DNA from: Comamonas sp. 26
Lineage (GTDB): Bacteria > Pseudomonadota > Gammaproteobacteria > Burkholderiales > Burkholderiaceae_C
NCBI RefSeq assembly: GCF_002754475.1
Contig: NZ_PEFL01000002.1
Location: forward strand, 682,001 to 746,000
Reading direction: 5' to 3'
Length of the DNA: 64,000 nucleotides
The position numbers were made by a program, and so were the translations under genes. Below the pieces are notes generated by a model. That model saw nothing but the letters and a program-made list of their open reading frames with translations, did no database searches and was not told where the DNA came from. Positions 16,926-25,182 of this stretch are shown here, in pieces; positions within the stretch are counted from its first letter, which is position 1, and each line of letters starts with the position of its first letter.

Positions 16926-17600
16926 ATGGAATCGCGCACAACGCAACTCCCCAAGGACCAATTGCCCCAGCCACGCAAGCTGCCTGTGCAGGCCCGCTCC
17001 AAAGCGCTGGTGGATGCCATTGCCGAATCCTGCCTGCGCATCCTGGACAAGGAGGGCGAAGACGCCTTGACGGTGAACCGGATTGCCGAGGTATCGGGAG
17101 CCACCGTAGGCTCCATCTACCAGTACTTTCCGAACAAGGAATCGATGATTGCAGCGGTCTATGAGCGCATGCTCGATCAAGAGTCGGTACAGCTCTACCA
17201 GATGCGCGAGCAGCTGCATGGTCTGCCACTGCATGCCGTACTGCGCCAGATCTTTGCCAACATGATTCGCGTGGAGCTTCGACTACATGGCCTCAGCCCC
17301 GGCTTTCATGCGCGCTATCGATCGGCACTGCATCTGGGTCTATGGCATGCGCCGCAGGCCAGCACGCAGGAGTTCATCAACACGACCTGGCTACCGCTGC
17401 TGCAGATATATGCCGACGAAGTGCAGACGGACCAGCCAGAACTGGCCGCCTACCTGCTGGGCAAGGGCCTGCGCGAAATCATTCACAACGCAGTGCAGGA
17501 CATGACCGAGCAGGCGCGATCTCACGCTTTTCTGGATGCACTGGTGACCATGGCCCTGAGCTGCACCCAAACAAAACGCGGCCCTCAGGCCGCGTTGTGA
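16926..17600 (+). CDS. TetR family transcriptional regulator
   Basis: This 224-residue TetR-type regulator has the helix-turn-helix at about residues 45-80 (LTVNRIAEVSGATVGSIYQYF, then NKESMIAAVYERM). A ligand domain of ordinary size follows. It diverges from the TauD/aldolase/dehydrogenase operon across about 240 bases and is the obvious candidate repressor. The start at 16926 leaves a short basic leader; an upstream ATG (16842) would add 28 unlikely residues. The last codons of the gene also form the hairpin that terminates the convergent biotin carboxylase operon. Confidence 0.85.
   Translation: MESRTTQLPKDQLPQPRKLPVQARSKALVDAIAESCLRILDKEGEDALTVNRIAEVSGATVGSIYQYFPNKESMIAAVYERMLDQESVQLYQMREQLHGLPLHAVLRQIFANMIRVELRLHGLSPGFHARYRSALHLGLWHAPQASTQEFINTTWLPLLQIYADEVQTDQPELAAYLLGKGLREIIHNAVQDMTEQARSHAFLDALVTMALSCTQTKRGPQAAL
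17570..17596 (-). terminator. Terminator of the 5-oxoproline operon, inside the tetR 3' end
   Basis: AACGCGGCC/GGCCGCGTT with a four-base loop is followed on the minus strand by TTGTTT. It lies about 22 bases after the biotin carboxylase stop and is wholly within the coding sequence of the convergent regulator. Confidence 0.8.
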
Positions 17601-17617
17601 ACTAAGTGCATCAAGCC

Positions 17618-19339
17618 TCAGCGGATATGCGCAATCACCGCACCCAGCATTTGCGCCGTACCCGCCTGCACTGCCATGGTGATACGACCCGAGCGGTGTG
17701 CAGACACCTGCATTTCCATCTTCATGGCTTCCATCACAGCGATAATGTCGCCTTCTTTGACGTCATCGCCATCCGCCACCTTCCAGACATGGAGGTTGCC
17801 GGCAATCGGCGAGGCCACGGCATCAGGGTCCACGCTTTGCTGTGCGGCTTGTGAAGCGACTGCCGTGGGCGCGGACAGGCCTTGCAGCAGCATGGCGGGC
17901 AGGCCCAGCGATACACGGCGGCCATCAATTTCGATGGCGGTGCGCAGCAGGCTGGTGTCTGCCACAGGCTCAGCGCGAGCAGCGGCAGCCAGCGGCTCGG
18001 CAAACTCCGTTTCAATCCAGCGGGTGTGGACATGGAAGCCATCTGCGCCCACAAAGTCAGGCTGATTGAGCACGGCCTTGTGGAACGGCAACACCGAGGC
18101 CACGCCTTCAATCTGGAACTCGGCCAGCGCGCGGCGGGCGCGGGCCAGCGCCTGTTCACGCGTAGCACCTGTCACGATGAGCTTGGCCATCATGGAGTCG
18201 AAAGTGCCCGGAATGATGGAGCCGGTTGCAACGCCCGAATCCAGACGCACACCGGGGCCGGATGGTGGCGCAAAGCGCGTGATCAGGCCAGGCGTGGGCA
18301 GGAAGCCACGACCCACATCTTCGGCATTGATACGGAACTCGATGGAGTGCGCGCGCGGTGCAGGCGTTTCTGTGAAAGACAACGGCAGGCCATCGGCCAC
18401 GCGCAATTGCTCCTGAACCAGATCGATGCCCGTGGTCTCCTCGGTCACCGTGTGCTCCACCTGCAGGCGGGTGTTGACCTCAAGGAAGGAAATCGATCCA
18501 TTGCCACTGAGCAGAAACTCCACCGTGCCAGCGCTGATATAGCCAGCCTCCGCGCAGATCGCCTTCGCCGCGCTGTGAATGCGCGCGCGCTGTGCTTCGC
18601 TGATAAAGGGCGCAGGCGCTTCCTCCACCAGCTTCTGGTTGCGGCGCTGCAGCGAGCAGTCGCGTGTGCCCAGCACCACCACGTTGCCATGCGCGTCGGC
18701 AATCACCTGAGCCTCGATATGGCGGGGCTTGTCGAGGAACTGCTCGACAAAACATTCGCCACGGCCAAAGGCGGTCACGGCTTCGCGCACGGCGGACTCA
18801 TACAGCTCTGCCACCTCGTCCATGCGCCAGGCGATCTTCATGCCACGACCACCGCCGCCAAACGCGGCCTTGATGATGATGGGCAGACCGTGCTGCTGGG
18901 CAAAGGCCAGCACTTCATCGGCACTGGTGACCGGATCAGACGTGCCCGCCACCAGCGGCGCGCCGACCTTGAGCGCAATCTTGCGAGCTTCCACCTTGTC
19001 GCCCAGCTTGGCGATGGTCTCGGGCTTGGGGCCAATCCAGATCAGACCGGCATCCAGCACGGCACACGCAAAGGCTTCGCTTTCCGACAGAAAGCCGTAG
19101 CCGGGGTGCACGGCATCTGCGCCCGAGCGTTTGGCAATCGCAATCAGCTTTTCGATATTGAGATAAGTTTCCGCAGGCTTGTCGCCATCCAGCCCATAGG
19201 CCTCATCAGCGCGGCGCACATGCAGGGCGTCGATATCGGCGTTGGCATAGACGGCGACGGATTTCACGCCATAGTCGGCGCAGGCGCGAGCGATACGGAC
19301 GCCAATCTCACCACGGTTGGCAATCAATACTTTTTTCAT
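17618..19339 (-). CDS. Biotin carboxylase fused to a biotin carrier domain
   Basis: This 573-residue protein joins a biotin carboxylase (about residues 1-445) to a biotinyl domain (about residues 500-573). The first part begins [19 protein letters not shown] and has the ATP-grasp loop [11 protein letters not shown] and [10 protein letters not shown]. The carrier lysine is in EAMKMEM. Such enzymes carboxylate biotin with ATP and bicarbonate; a separate carboxyltransferase then moves the CO2. No classical carboxyltransferase is present. The gene lies 9 bases after pxpBC, whose AHS1/AHS2 domains are related to the carboxyltransferase part of urea carboxylase. A role in 5-oxoproline use is therefore likely, though its chemistry is not established. 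It is a fusion protein, unlike the separate AccC and AccB of fatty-acid synthesis. Confidence 0.88.
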   Translation of the reverse strand: MKKVLIANRGEIGVRIARACADYGVKSVAVYANADIDALHVRRADEAYGLDGDKPAETYLNIEKLIAIAKRSGADAVHPGYGFLSESEAFACAVLDAGLIWIGPKPETIAKLGDKVEARKIALKVGAPLVAGTSDPVTSADEVLAFAQQHGLPIIIKAAFGGGGRGMKIAWRMDEVAELYESAVREAVTAFGRGECFVEQFLDKPRHIEAQVIADAHGNVVVLGTRDCSLQRRNQKLVEEAPAPFISEAQRARIHSAAKAICAEAGYISAGTVEFLLSGNGSISFLEVNTRLQVEHTVTEETTGIDLVQEQLRVADGLPLSFTETPAPRAHSIEFRINAEDVGRGFLPTPGLITRFAPPSGPGVRLDSGVATGSIIPGTFDSMMAKLIVTGATREQALARARRALAEFQIEGVASVLPFHKAVLNQPDFVGADGFHVHTRWIETEFAEPLAAAARAEPVADTSLLRTAIEIDGRRVSLGLPAMLLQGLSAPTAVASQAAQQSVDPDAVASPIAGNLHVWKVADGDDVKEGDIIAVMEAMKMEMQVSAHRSGRITMAVQAGTAQMLGAVIAHIR

Positions 19340-19348
19340 ACAACTTCC

Positions 19349-21001
19349 TCAACCCGCCACGGCAGGGGACAAATCTGCAAATGCACGAACAGGGTTAAAA
19401 CGAATCCAGGCGCCCACGGGGATTTGCCCTGCAAGATCCAGATGATGAGCGGCCACGCAGCCAATGACGGGATAGCCCCCAGTCAAAGGGTGGTCGGCCA
19501 GAAACAGCACGGGCTGGCCGCTGGCGGGCACCTGAATGGCTCCCAGCGGTGTGCCTTCACTGGGCAGCTCAGTGGTGATAGCGCGGCTCAGAGCCTGCTC
19601 GCCTGCCAGTCGCAAACCCACGCGGTTGGACTGGGGCGTGACCTGCCAGCGCTGGCTGGCCAGCAGGGCCACGGCCTCTGGCGTGAACCAGTCGGTGCGC
19701 GGACCAAGCTCTACATCGAGCACCACTTCAGCATCGGCAGCGGGCAGTTCTTGTACGGGCAAAGCAGCATCGGCCACAACGGCGTGGACTGCTGGCTGCA
19801 CGCCCAACCACTGGCCGCGCTGCAGCGCGGGGGGGCCGACATGGGCCAGCGTATCGGTAGCGGCGCTACCCAGCACGGGCTGCACCTGATAGCCGCCGCG
19901 CACCGCCACGTAGCAGCGCGCACCGGCCGTGGGCTGGCCAATAGTTACGGTGTCGCCATCCGCCAGTGCCAGCGCGGAGTAGCTGGATGCAACCCAGCTC
20001 TGACCCGCTGCATTGGTGATGGTGATGGGAGCCTGAGCGCCGGTAATGGCCAACACCTGCTCACCACGGCTTTGCAGGGAGAGACCACCGCCCACGGTCT
20101 CCAATGCAGGCCAATTGCTGGCATTGCCTACCAGGCGATTGGCGGTCTTGAGCGCTGCCTGATCCATGGCACCCGAGGCCGATACGCCCTGCCCGGCCTG
20201 ACCGTGTCGACCCAGGTCCTGAAACAGGGTCAGCAGACCTGTAGCGCGGACTTGCAGGGCTGGAGCACCCTCTGCAGGTGCTTGCATATTGCTAGCTGCC
20301 TGCGCCTGATGAATGACGCCTTTAGATACCTTTACGCCTGCATCGCTTGAGTGCTCAACGCCAGAAGCTTCTTTTTCAATAGCAGTCATGTCCACAAAGT
20401 GCACGCGGTAGCCGGGCTGCAGCAAGGCTGGCAGGTCACGCGATAAGTCCCACATGGCTTCATCGGTCACACCGATGATTTGCCAGCCGCCGGGGCTGGC
20501 CTGTGGATAAACGGCGCTGAAGGCACCCGCCAATGCCACAGCGCCCGCAGGCACCTTGGTGCGTGGCGTGGCACGGCGCGGTACGTTGAAGATGGGATCT
20601 CCGCCGCTCAGATAGGCAAAGCCCGGCGCAAAGCCGGTAAAGGCCACCGACCATTCGCTACCGGTGTGGCGGTTCACGACTTCTTCAGGGCTGATGCCCA
20701 AAATCTGCGCCACCTCGGCGAGATCTTCACCGTCGTAACGGACGGGAATCTGCACCAGTACGTCGGAGCGCTGCACTTCGCCATTCAGATTGCAAGCCGC
20801 AATGCGATTGACGAGCTGCGCGGTGCTGATGATGTGGGGAGCGAACTGTACAAGAATGGTGCGCGCGGCTGGCACCAGCTCCTGCACGCCTTCAATAGAC
20901 TGTGCCTGCAGCGCCCCCAGCAGTACCAGCGTCTGCTGCAGGTCGGCCAGCTCCACCAGAATGCTCTGGCGATTGACAGGAAGAAAACGCATGGCGCTCA
21001 T
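19349..21001 (-). CDS. pxpBC: 5-oxoprolinase subunits B and C, fused (AHS1-AHS2)
   Basis: This 550-residue protein combines PxpB (KipI/AHS1, about residues 1-205) and PxpC (KipA/AHS2, about residues 248-550). In most bacteria these are two proteins; with PxpA they open 5-oxoproline to glutamate using ATP. AHS1 shows [13 protein letters not shown] and [20 protein letters not shown]2 shows the [20 protein letters not shown] region and [14 protein letters not shown]. The linker (about 207-245) is Ala/Ser/Gln-rich and its DNA resembles two copies of a dispersed repeat. The start overlaps the pxpA stop by four bases. The fused layout matches the carboxyltransferase domain of urea amidolyase, which is interesting beside a biotin carboxylase. 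Confidence 0.88.
   Translation of the reverse strand: MSAMRFLPVNRQSILVELADLQQTLVLLGALQAQSIEGVQELVPAARTILVQFAPHIISTAQLVNRIAACNLNGEVQRSDVLVQIPVRYDGEDLAEVAQILGISPEEVVNRHTGSEWSVAFTGFAPGFAYLSGGDPIFNVPRRATPRTKVPAGAVALAGAFSAVYPQASPGGWQIIGVTDEAMWDLSRDLPALLQPGYRVHFVDMTAIEKEASGVEHSSDAGVKVSKGVIHQAQAASNMQAPAEGAPALQVRATGLLTLFQDLGRHGQAGQGVSASGAMDQAALKTANRLVGNASNWPALETVGGGLSLQSRGEQVLAITGAQAPITITNAAGQSWVASSYSALALADGDTVTIGQPTAGARCYVAVRGGYQVQPVLGSAATDTLAHVGPPALQRGQWLGVQPAVHAVVADAALPVQELPAADAEVVLDVELGPRTDWFTPEAVALLASQRWQVTPQSNRVGLRLAGEQALSRAITTELPSEGTPLGAIQVPASGQPVLFLADHPLTGGYPVIGCVAAHHLDLAGQIPVGAWIRFNPVRAFADLSPAVAG
20292..20381. repeat. Repeat-like DNA encoding the PxpB-PxpC linker
   Basis: CTAGCTGCCTGCGCCTGATGA followed by CGCCTTTAGATACC, then CGCTTGAGTG with CAACGCCAGAAGCTT, resemble two abutting copies of the dispersed repeat. 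Both fall in the non-conserved linker between the two fused domains. Confidence 0.5.
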
Positions 21002-21768
21002 TGCGCAGCTCCCACGAAGGAGGCAATCTTCACGCCTTCTTGCTCAAATCGCTGGCGAATATTGCGGGCAATCGCCACGGCACCGGGGCTGTCGCCATGC
21101 ACGCAGATGGAGTCAGCCTCTACGCGCACCATGCTGCCATCTACGGCTTCAATCACGCCTTCGCGCACCAGCGTCAGCATTCGCTGGGAAATCAGTTGTT
21201 CATCGTGCAACACAGCACCGGGTTCGCGACGAGACACCAGTGCGCCCTTCGGCGTGTAGCCACGGTCGGCAAAGGCTTCGGCCACTACGGTCAAACCGGC
21301 ATCCCGCGCCCAGCCAATCAGCGGTGCGCCTGCCAGCGCCATCAGCACCAAACTGGGATCAATCGCCTTCATGGCCGTGATCACATCCATGGCCTGGCGC
21401 TTGTCCTGGGCAATGGTGTTGTAGAGCGCGCCATGCGGCTTGACGTATTTCACGGTCGTTCCCGCAGCCTGCGCCAGACCTTGCAATGCGCCAATCTGGT
21501 AGATCACATCAGCCACCAGATCACTGCTGGCCACATCCATGTTGCGGCGACCAAAACCCGCCAGATCGCGGTAGGCCACATGTGCGCCGACCACCACATT
21601 GCGCGCCTTGGCGGCCTTGAGTGTGGACAGAATGCCTGCCGCATCGCCAGCATGAAAGCCGCAGGCCACGTTGGCGCTGCTGACGATGTCGAGCATGGCG
21701 GCATCGTCACCCATGGTCCATGCGCCAAAGCTCTCGCCCAGGTCGCTGTTCAAATCCATTTTCATCAT
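20998..21768 (-). CDS. pxpA: 5-oxoprolinase subunit A (LamB/YcsF family)
   Basis: PxpA works with PxpB and PxpC to hydrolyse 5-oxoproline to glutamate with ATP, in the cytoplasm. The 256-residue protein opens with the family signature [12 protein letters not shown] and continues with [13 protein letters not shown] and [24 protein letters not shown] and the later VHGDSPGAV are also family hallmarks. GGGAG stands just ahead of the first ATG. It lies 16 bases after pcp and overlaps pxpBC by four bases, so the three form one translation unit. Confidence 0.93.
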   Translation of the reverse strand: MMKMDLNSDLGESFGAWTMGDDAAMLDIVSSANVACGFHAGDAAGILSTLKAAKARNVVVGAHVAYRDLAGFGRRNMDVASSDLVADVIYQIGALQGLAQAAGTTVKYVKPHGALYNTIAQDKRQAMDVITAMKAIDPSLVLMALAGAPLIGWARDAGLTVVAEAFADRGYTPKGALVSRREPGAVLHDEQLISQRMLTLVREGVIEAVDGSMVRVEADSICVHGDSPGAVAIARNIRQRFEQEGVKIASFVGAAQ

Positions 21769-21784
21769 GCGTCTCCCGGCCAGC

Positions 21785-22450
21785 TCAATGCAGCTGGCCT
21801 GCGTGTTCCTGCAAATCCTCTTGCACCGTCATGGCCGTGTGAATGGCGCTGCGTATGCCTTGCACCTGTGTCTCCAGCGCCATGCTGGCCATGCCGGGAT
21901 GCTTTGCTGCCTGCTGCGGCAGCGCGGGGATGTGAATAAAGCCGCCACGCACGCCAGGCCCGGCTCGGCGCGCAAGGCGGTGCATGAGTGCGTAAAAAAC
22001 ATGGTTGCAGACAAAGGTGCCTGCGGTGTTGGACACCGAAGCAGGTATGCCTGCATCACGCAAATTTCTCACCATGGCCTTGATAGGCAGGGTTGAGAAA
22101 TAGGCAGCCGGTGCCTCGCGCACCACGGGCTGATCTACCGGCTGATTGCCCGCGTTGTCCGCAATGCGTGCGTCATCCATATTGATAGCCACACGCTCTG
22201 GAGTGATCTCCGTGCGCCCGCCCGCCAAGCCCAGGCTGATGATGAGCGTGGGCTGCAGCTGCGCCAGAGCCTCGTCAAGCACTGGCATGGCCGCGCCAAA
22301 CACGCAGGGCAGTTGCAGGGCGTGCACCACGCCACCGGCAATCAGCTCCCCATCCAGCGCCCGCGCAACTTCCCACGAGGGGTTGACGCTATCTTTATCG
22401 AAGGGCTCAAAGCCGGTGAGCAAAATTCGCTTGGCAGTGGCAGCAGTCAT
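21785..22450 (-). CDS. pcp: Pyroglutamyl-peptidase I
   Basis: This cysteine peptidase removes N-terminal 5-oxoproline (pyroglutamate) from peptides in the cytoplasm. At 221 residues it has the normal length. It begins LLTGFEPF and carries the catalytic triad region by region: Glu in TPERVAIN, Cys in [11 protein letters not shown] and His in [10 protein letters not shown]. Its product is exactly the substrate of the PxpABC genes that follow, and the two membrane proteins before it may import peptides or 5-oxoproline. The N-terminal Ala/Thr residues are unremarkable. Confidence 0.93.
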   Translation of the reverse strand: MTAATAKRILLTGFEPFDKDSVNPSWEVARALDGELIAGGVVHALQLPCVFGAAMPVLDEALAQLQPTLIISLGLAGGRTEITPERVAINMDDARIADNAGNQPVDQPVVREAPAAYFSTLPIKAMVRNLRDAGIPASVSNTAGTFVCNHVFYALMHRLARRAGPGVRGGFIHIPALPQQAAKHPGMASMALETQVQGIRSAIHTAMTVQEDLQEHAGQLH

Positions 22451-22462
22451 GACAGCACTCTC

Positions 22463-23416
22463 TTAACGGAACATCAGGAAGTTGAGCAGGAACACATTAA
22501 CGATCAGCAGCGCAACAGCCGTTGGCACCTGCGCACGGATCACCGCATTCTTGTCAATTTCCAGCAGCGCGGCGGGTACCAGGTTGAAATTGGCCGCCAT
22601 CGGGGTCAGCAAGGTGCCGCAATAGCCGGACAACATGCCCACCGCAGCCATCACAGCCGGATCACCGTGGTACACACCCACCAGCACCGGCACACCCACG
22701 CCACCGGTCATCACGGGGAAGGCGGCAAAACCATTGCCCATGATGACGGTGAACAGCGCCATACCGATCACATACACAGCCACGGCCACAAAGCGCACAT
22801 CCATGTTGATGTAGGTGGTGGTCACATAGGCCACAGCCTTGCCCACACCGGCATCGGAAAACACCAGACCCAGCATGCCCAGCATCTGCGGCAGCACCAG
22901 CGCCCAGCCCAGAGCGTCAATCAGGCGGTGCGACTCACGCAGACCCTGCATCGGAGTTTCGCGCGTCATCTTGCAGGCCAGAGCCAGCGCAATGACACAA
23001 CCAATACCCAGGCTGACCAGGGTGCTGTTTTTGGGATCAATCAGGGGAACACCACCGAACACCAGATGCTTGGCCGACAAGGTACCGACCATGGTGATGA
23101 GGGGAATGGCCAAAGCAGGCACAAACAGCTTGTTGCCCAGACGCTTGGCACTTTCCATGTACTGAGCATCCGTGCGTGGCTGATGCTTGCCGCCCAGCAC
23201 ACCGCCAAAACCGGCGATCAAGGCCATAACGACAGCAATGACGCCCACCCACTCGGTTGGCAGCAAGTCACCGACCAGAAACACCAGCGCATACAGCGCC
23301 CAGAACAGGCCTGCCGAAAAGCGACGCGGGTTGCTGGCATCGCGCAGCGTCATGATGGCCGTGACCGCCAGCACCACGCCGACAAGGTAGTACAGGTATT
23401 GAATGGTGATGGTCAT
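22463..23416 (-). CDS. DUF979 membrane protein, putative transporter subunit
   Basis: This 317-residue integral membrane protein fits the DUF979 family. About nine hydrophobic segments are visible, beginning with YLYYLVGVVLAVTAIMTL. A polar motif-rich region, GNGFAAFPVMTGGVGVP and SGYCGTLLTPMAANFNLVPAALL, resembles substrate sites of secondary carriers. It overlaps the DUF969 gene by four bases, and families of this kind occur as such a pair. The operon context (pcp and pxp genes) suggests uptake of 5-oxoproline or pyroglutamyl peptides. Transport itself is inference. Confidence 0.75.
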   Translation of the reverse strand: MTITIQYLYYLVGVVLAVTAIMTLRDASNPRRFSAGLFWALYALVFLVGDLLPTEWVGVIAVVMALIAGFGGVLGGKHQPRTDAQYMESAKRLGNKLFVPALAIPLITMVGTLSAKHLVFGGVPLIDPKNSTLVSLGIGCVIALALACKMTRETPMQGLRESHRLIDALGWALVLPQMLGMLGLVFSDAGVGKAVAYVTTTYINMDVRFVAVAVYVIGMALFTVIMGNGFAAFPVMTGGVGVPVLVGVYHGDPAVMAAVGMLSGYCGTLLTPMAANFNLVPAALLEIDKNAVIRAQVPTAVALLIVNVFLLNFLMFR

Positions 23417-24132
23417 GCCTGTTCTCCCTGAGCGGCTTTCTGTTCTGCAGCAATTTCACGTGCCAGTTGCTTGTCCAGACGATGCAGACGGAAAGCATGA
23501 ATGGCAAAGGCGCAGGCTGCCGTGGGAATTCCCCACAGCGCGACATGAATCGGCTCGACTTCGATACCTGCTTCTTTGAGGAAGGTCGTCATCAGCACAA
23601 TGGCACCAAACGCCACGAAGATATCTTCGCCAAAAAACAGACCCACGTTGTCTGTGGCAGCCGACATGGCGCGCAGCTTTTCACGCACCTTGGTTGACAG
23701 CTTGCCGTAGCGGCTTTCGGTCGCACCTTCGGCCATGGGCGCCAGCAGCGGGCGCACCATCTGGGGGTGACCACCTAGGCTGGTCAGGCCAATGGCCGCA
23801 GTCAGCTGGCGCGCTGCCAGATAGACGATTAGCAAGCGGCCAGCAGTCGCCGACTTGATAGAGCTGATCCAGTTCTGTGCATGCTGACGCAGACCATGGC
23901 GCTCCAGCAGGCCAATCACGGCCAGCGGCAGCAAGATGATGAGCGGCAGATTGCGCGTCTTGATAAAGCCGGCACCAATCGCAGCCAGCACCTTATCGAG
24001 CGGAAAGCCCGCCGCAAAGGCCGTACCGATTGCGGTCACGATGACCACCAGCATGGGGTTAAAGCGCAGCGCAAAGCCCGCAATGATGATGAGCACGCCT
24101 ATCAGCGGCCACAGGTTTACGTCAACAGGCAT
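23413..24132 (-). CDS. DUF969 membrane protein, putative transporter subunit
   Basis: This 239-residue protein fits the DUF969 family. It has hydrophobic segments at about residues 8-25, 27-45, 60-80 and 165-205. A central polar stretch (SLGGHPQMVRPLLAPMAEGA) and the ATDNVGLFFGEDIF motif could bind ligand. The C-terminus is charged and cytoplasmic in appearance. It is the first gene of the 5-oxoproline operon and overlaps the DUF979 gene. The pair probably forms one carrier; the substrate is inferred from context only. Confidence 0.75.
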   Translation of the reverse strand: MPVDVNLWPLIGVLIIIAGFALRFNPMLVVIVTAIGTAFAAGFPLDKVLAAIGAGFIKTRNLPLIILLPLAVIGLLERHGLRQHAQNWISSIKSATAGRLLIVYLAARQLTAAIGLTSLGGHPQMVRPLLAPMAEGATESRYGKLSTKVREKLRAMSAATDNVGLFFGEDIFVAFGAIVLMTTFLKEAGIEVEPIHVALWGIPTAACAFAIHAFRLHRLDKQLAREIAAEQKAAQGEQA

Positions 24133-24270
24133 GGGAGCCTCCGGGAGTCATGCCCATATCCGCTGCGCGGTGGGCTATGAGTGCTACGCCAAAGGCGGGA
24201 ACACACTCGCCCCGCCCAGCTCTTTTGAAGATGGCTGGGCACCCCTGTCTAGCGCTGCTCAACCCTTCAA

Positions 24271-24298
24271 ATTGTTGAACAATCAATAAAGATTGATT
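24271..24298. promoter_or_regulatory. Two overlapping palindromes, candidate GntR operator
   Basis: ATTGTTGAACAAT (13-bp palindrome with central G) overlaps AATCAATAAAGATTGATT (7-bp arms). They sit midway between the divergent DUF969 and GntR genes, about 140 bases from each start, and are AT-rich against the surrounding DNA. Binding by the adjacent regulator is inference. Confidence 0.55.
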
Positions 24299-24429
24299 CC
24301 ACAAATATCATTTTCTGCAGAACAAACAACCATGCGTAATAGAGTAAACCCTAGCTTCAGACTCTCCTGAAGATTTTTTGGCTCAACAAAACGGTGGCTA
24401 CACTCTGACGTCAACACGAAGGAATCGCC

Positions 24430-25107
24430 ATGAAAGCCCCAGCAGAGGTCCAGAACCTGACCGAGCGCATCGCCGAAGAAATACGCAGTCAGCTGGTCAA
24501 TGGTGCGCTCACTCCCGGTCAACGCCTGTCGGAAGCGGCGCTCAGCGAATCGCTGGAAATCTCGCGCAACACCTTGCGCGAGGTGTTCCGTATGCTGACC
24601 AAAGAAGGTCTGCTGGTGCATGAGCCCAACAAGGGCGTATCGGTGGCCGTGCCCAGCATGGCATCCATCATCGACATCTACCGGGTACGCCGCATGATTG
24701 AGTGCCAGGCGCTGGCCCAGGCCTACCCCATGCACCCTGCCCTGTCGCTGATGCGCGAAGCGGTAGAGACCGCGAAATTGCTGCGTGACGAAGAAAACTG
24801 GTCAGAAGTAGGCACCGCCAATATGGCGTTTCACAAAGCCATCGTGGCGCTGGCTGACAGCGAACGCTTGAACGAAATGTTCTCCCACTTGCTGGCCGAG
24901 CTACGCCTGGCCTTTGGTCTGCTGCGCGACCCGCATTTTCTGCATGCCCCCTATGTGGACATGAACCAGAAAATTTTGCAGCTCTTTGAAAACGGCAAAC
25001 CCAAGGAAGCAGCAGAAGAGCTGAGCGCTTACTTGGTGCACTCAGAGCGAATTATTCTGGCCGCCTATGCGCGGCGACTTGCCGAGGCGGGCATCAAGGC
25101 CGCTTGA
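24430..25107 (+). CDS. GntR family regulator (FCD/FadR-type)
   Basis: This 225-residue regulator has an N-terminal winged helix (about residues 8-72, with LSEAALSESLEISRNTLREVF and a wing before EPNKGVSVA). An all-helical FCD ligand domain follows, with FHKAIVALADSERL and a later His. AAGGAA precedes the start. It diverges from the 5-oxoproline operon, and the palindromes between them make it the likely controller. The inducer may be 5-oxoproline or glutamate; that is inference. Confidence 0.88.
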   Translation: MKAPAEVQNLTERIAEEIRSQLVNGALTPGQRLSEAALSESLEISRNTLREVFRMLTKEGLLVHEPNKGVSVAVPSMASIIDIYRVRRMIECQALAQAYPMHPALSLMREAVETAKLLRDEENWSEVGTANMAFHKAIVALADSERLNEMFSHLLAELRLAFGLLRDPHFLHAPYVDMNQKILQLFENGKPKEAAEELSAYLVHSERIILAAYARRLAEAGIKAA

Positions 25108-25139
25108 TTCCAGCAAGCGTTGCAAACCTTTGCGCCATG

Positions 25140-25169
25140 AAAAAGCGCTCCATTTCTGGAGCGCTTTTT
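25140..25169. terminator. Bidirectional terminator between the GntR gene and glmS
   Basis: AAAAAGCGCTCC/GGAGCGCTTTTT with a six-base loop serves both convergent genes. Confidence 0.9.
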
Positions 25170-25182
25170 CTGAGTGAATCGC

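Noticed and set aside
17882..20350. Open frame of 822 codons antisense to the biotin carboxylase and pxpBC genes
   Set aside because: The opposite strand carries two clearly conserved enzymes; this frame is a compositional shadow.
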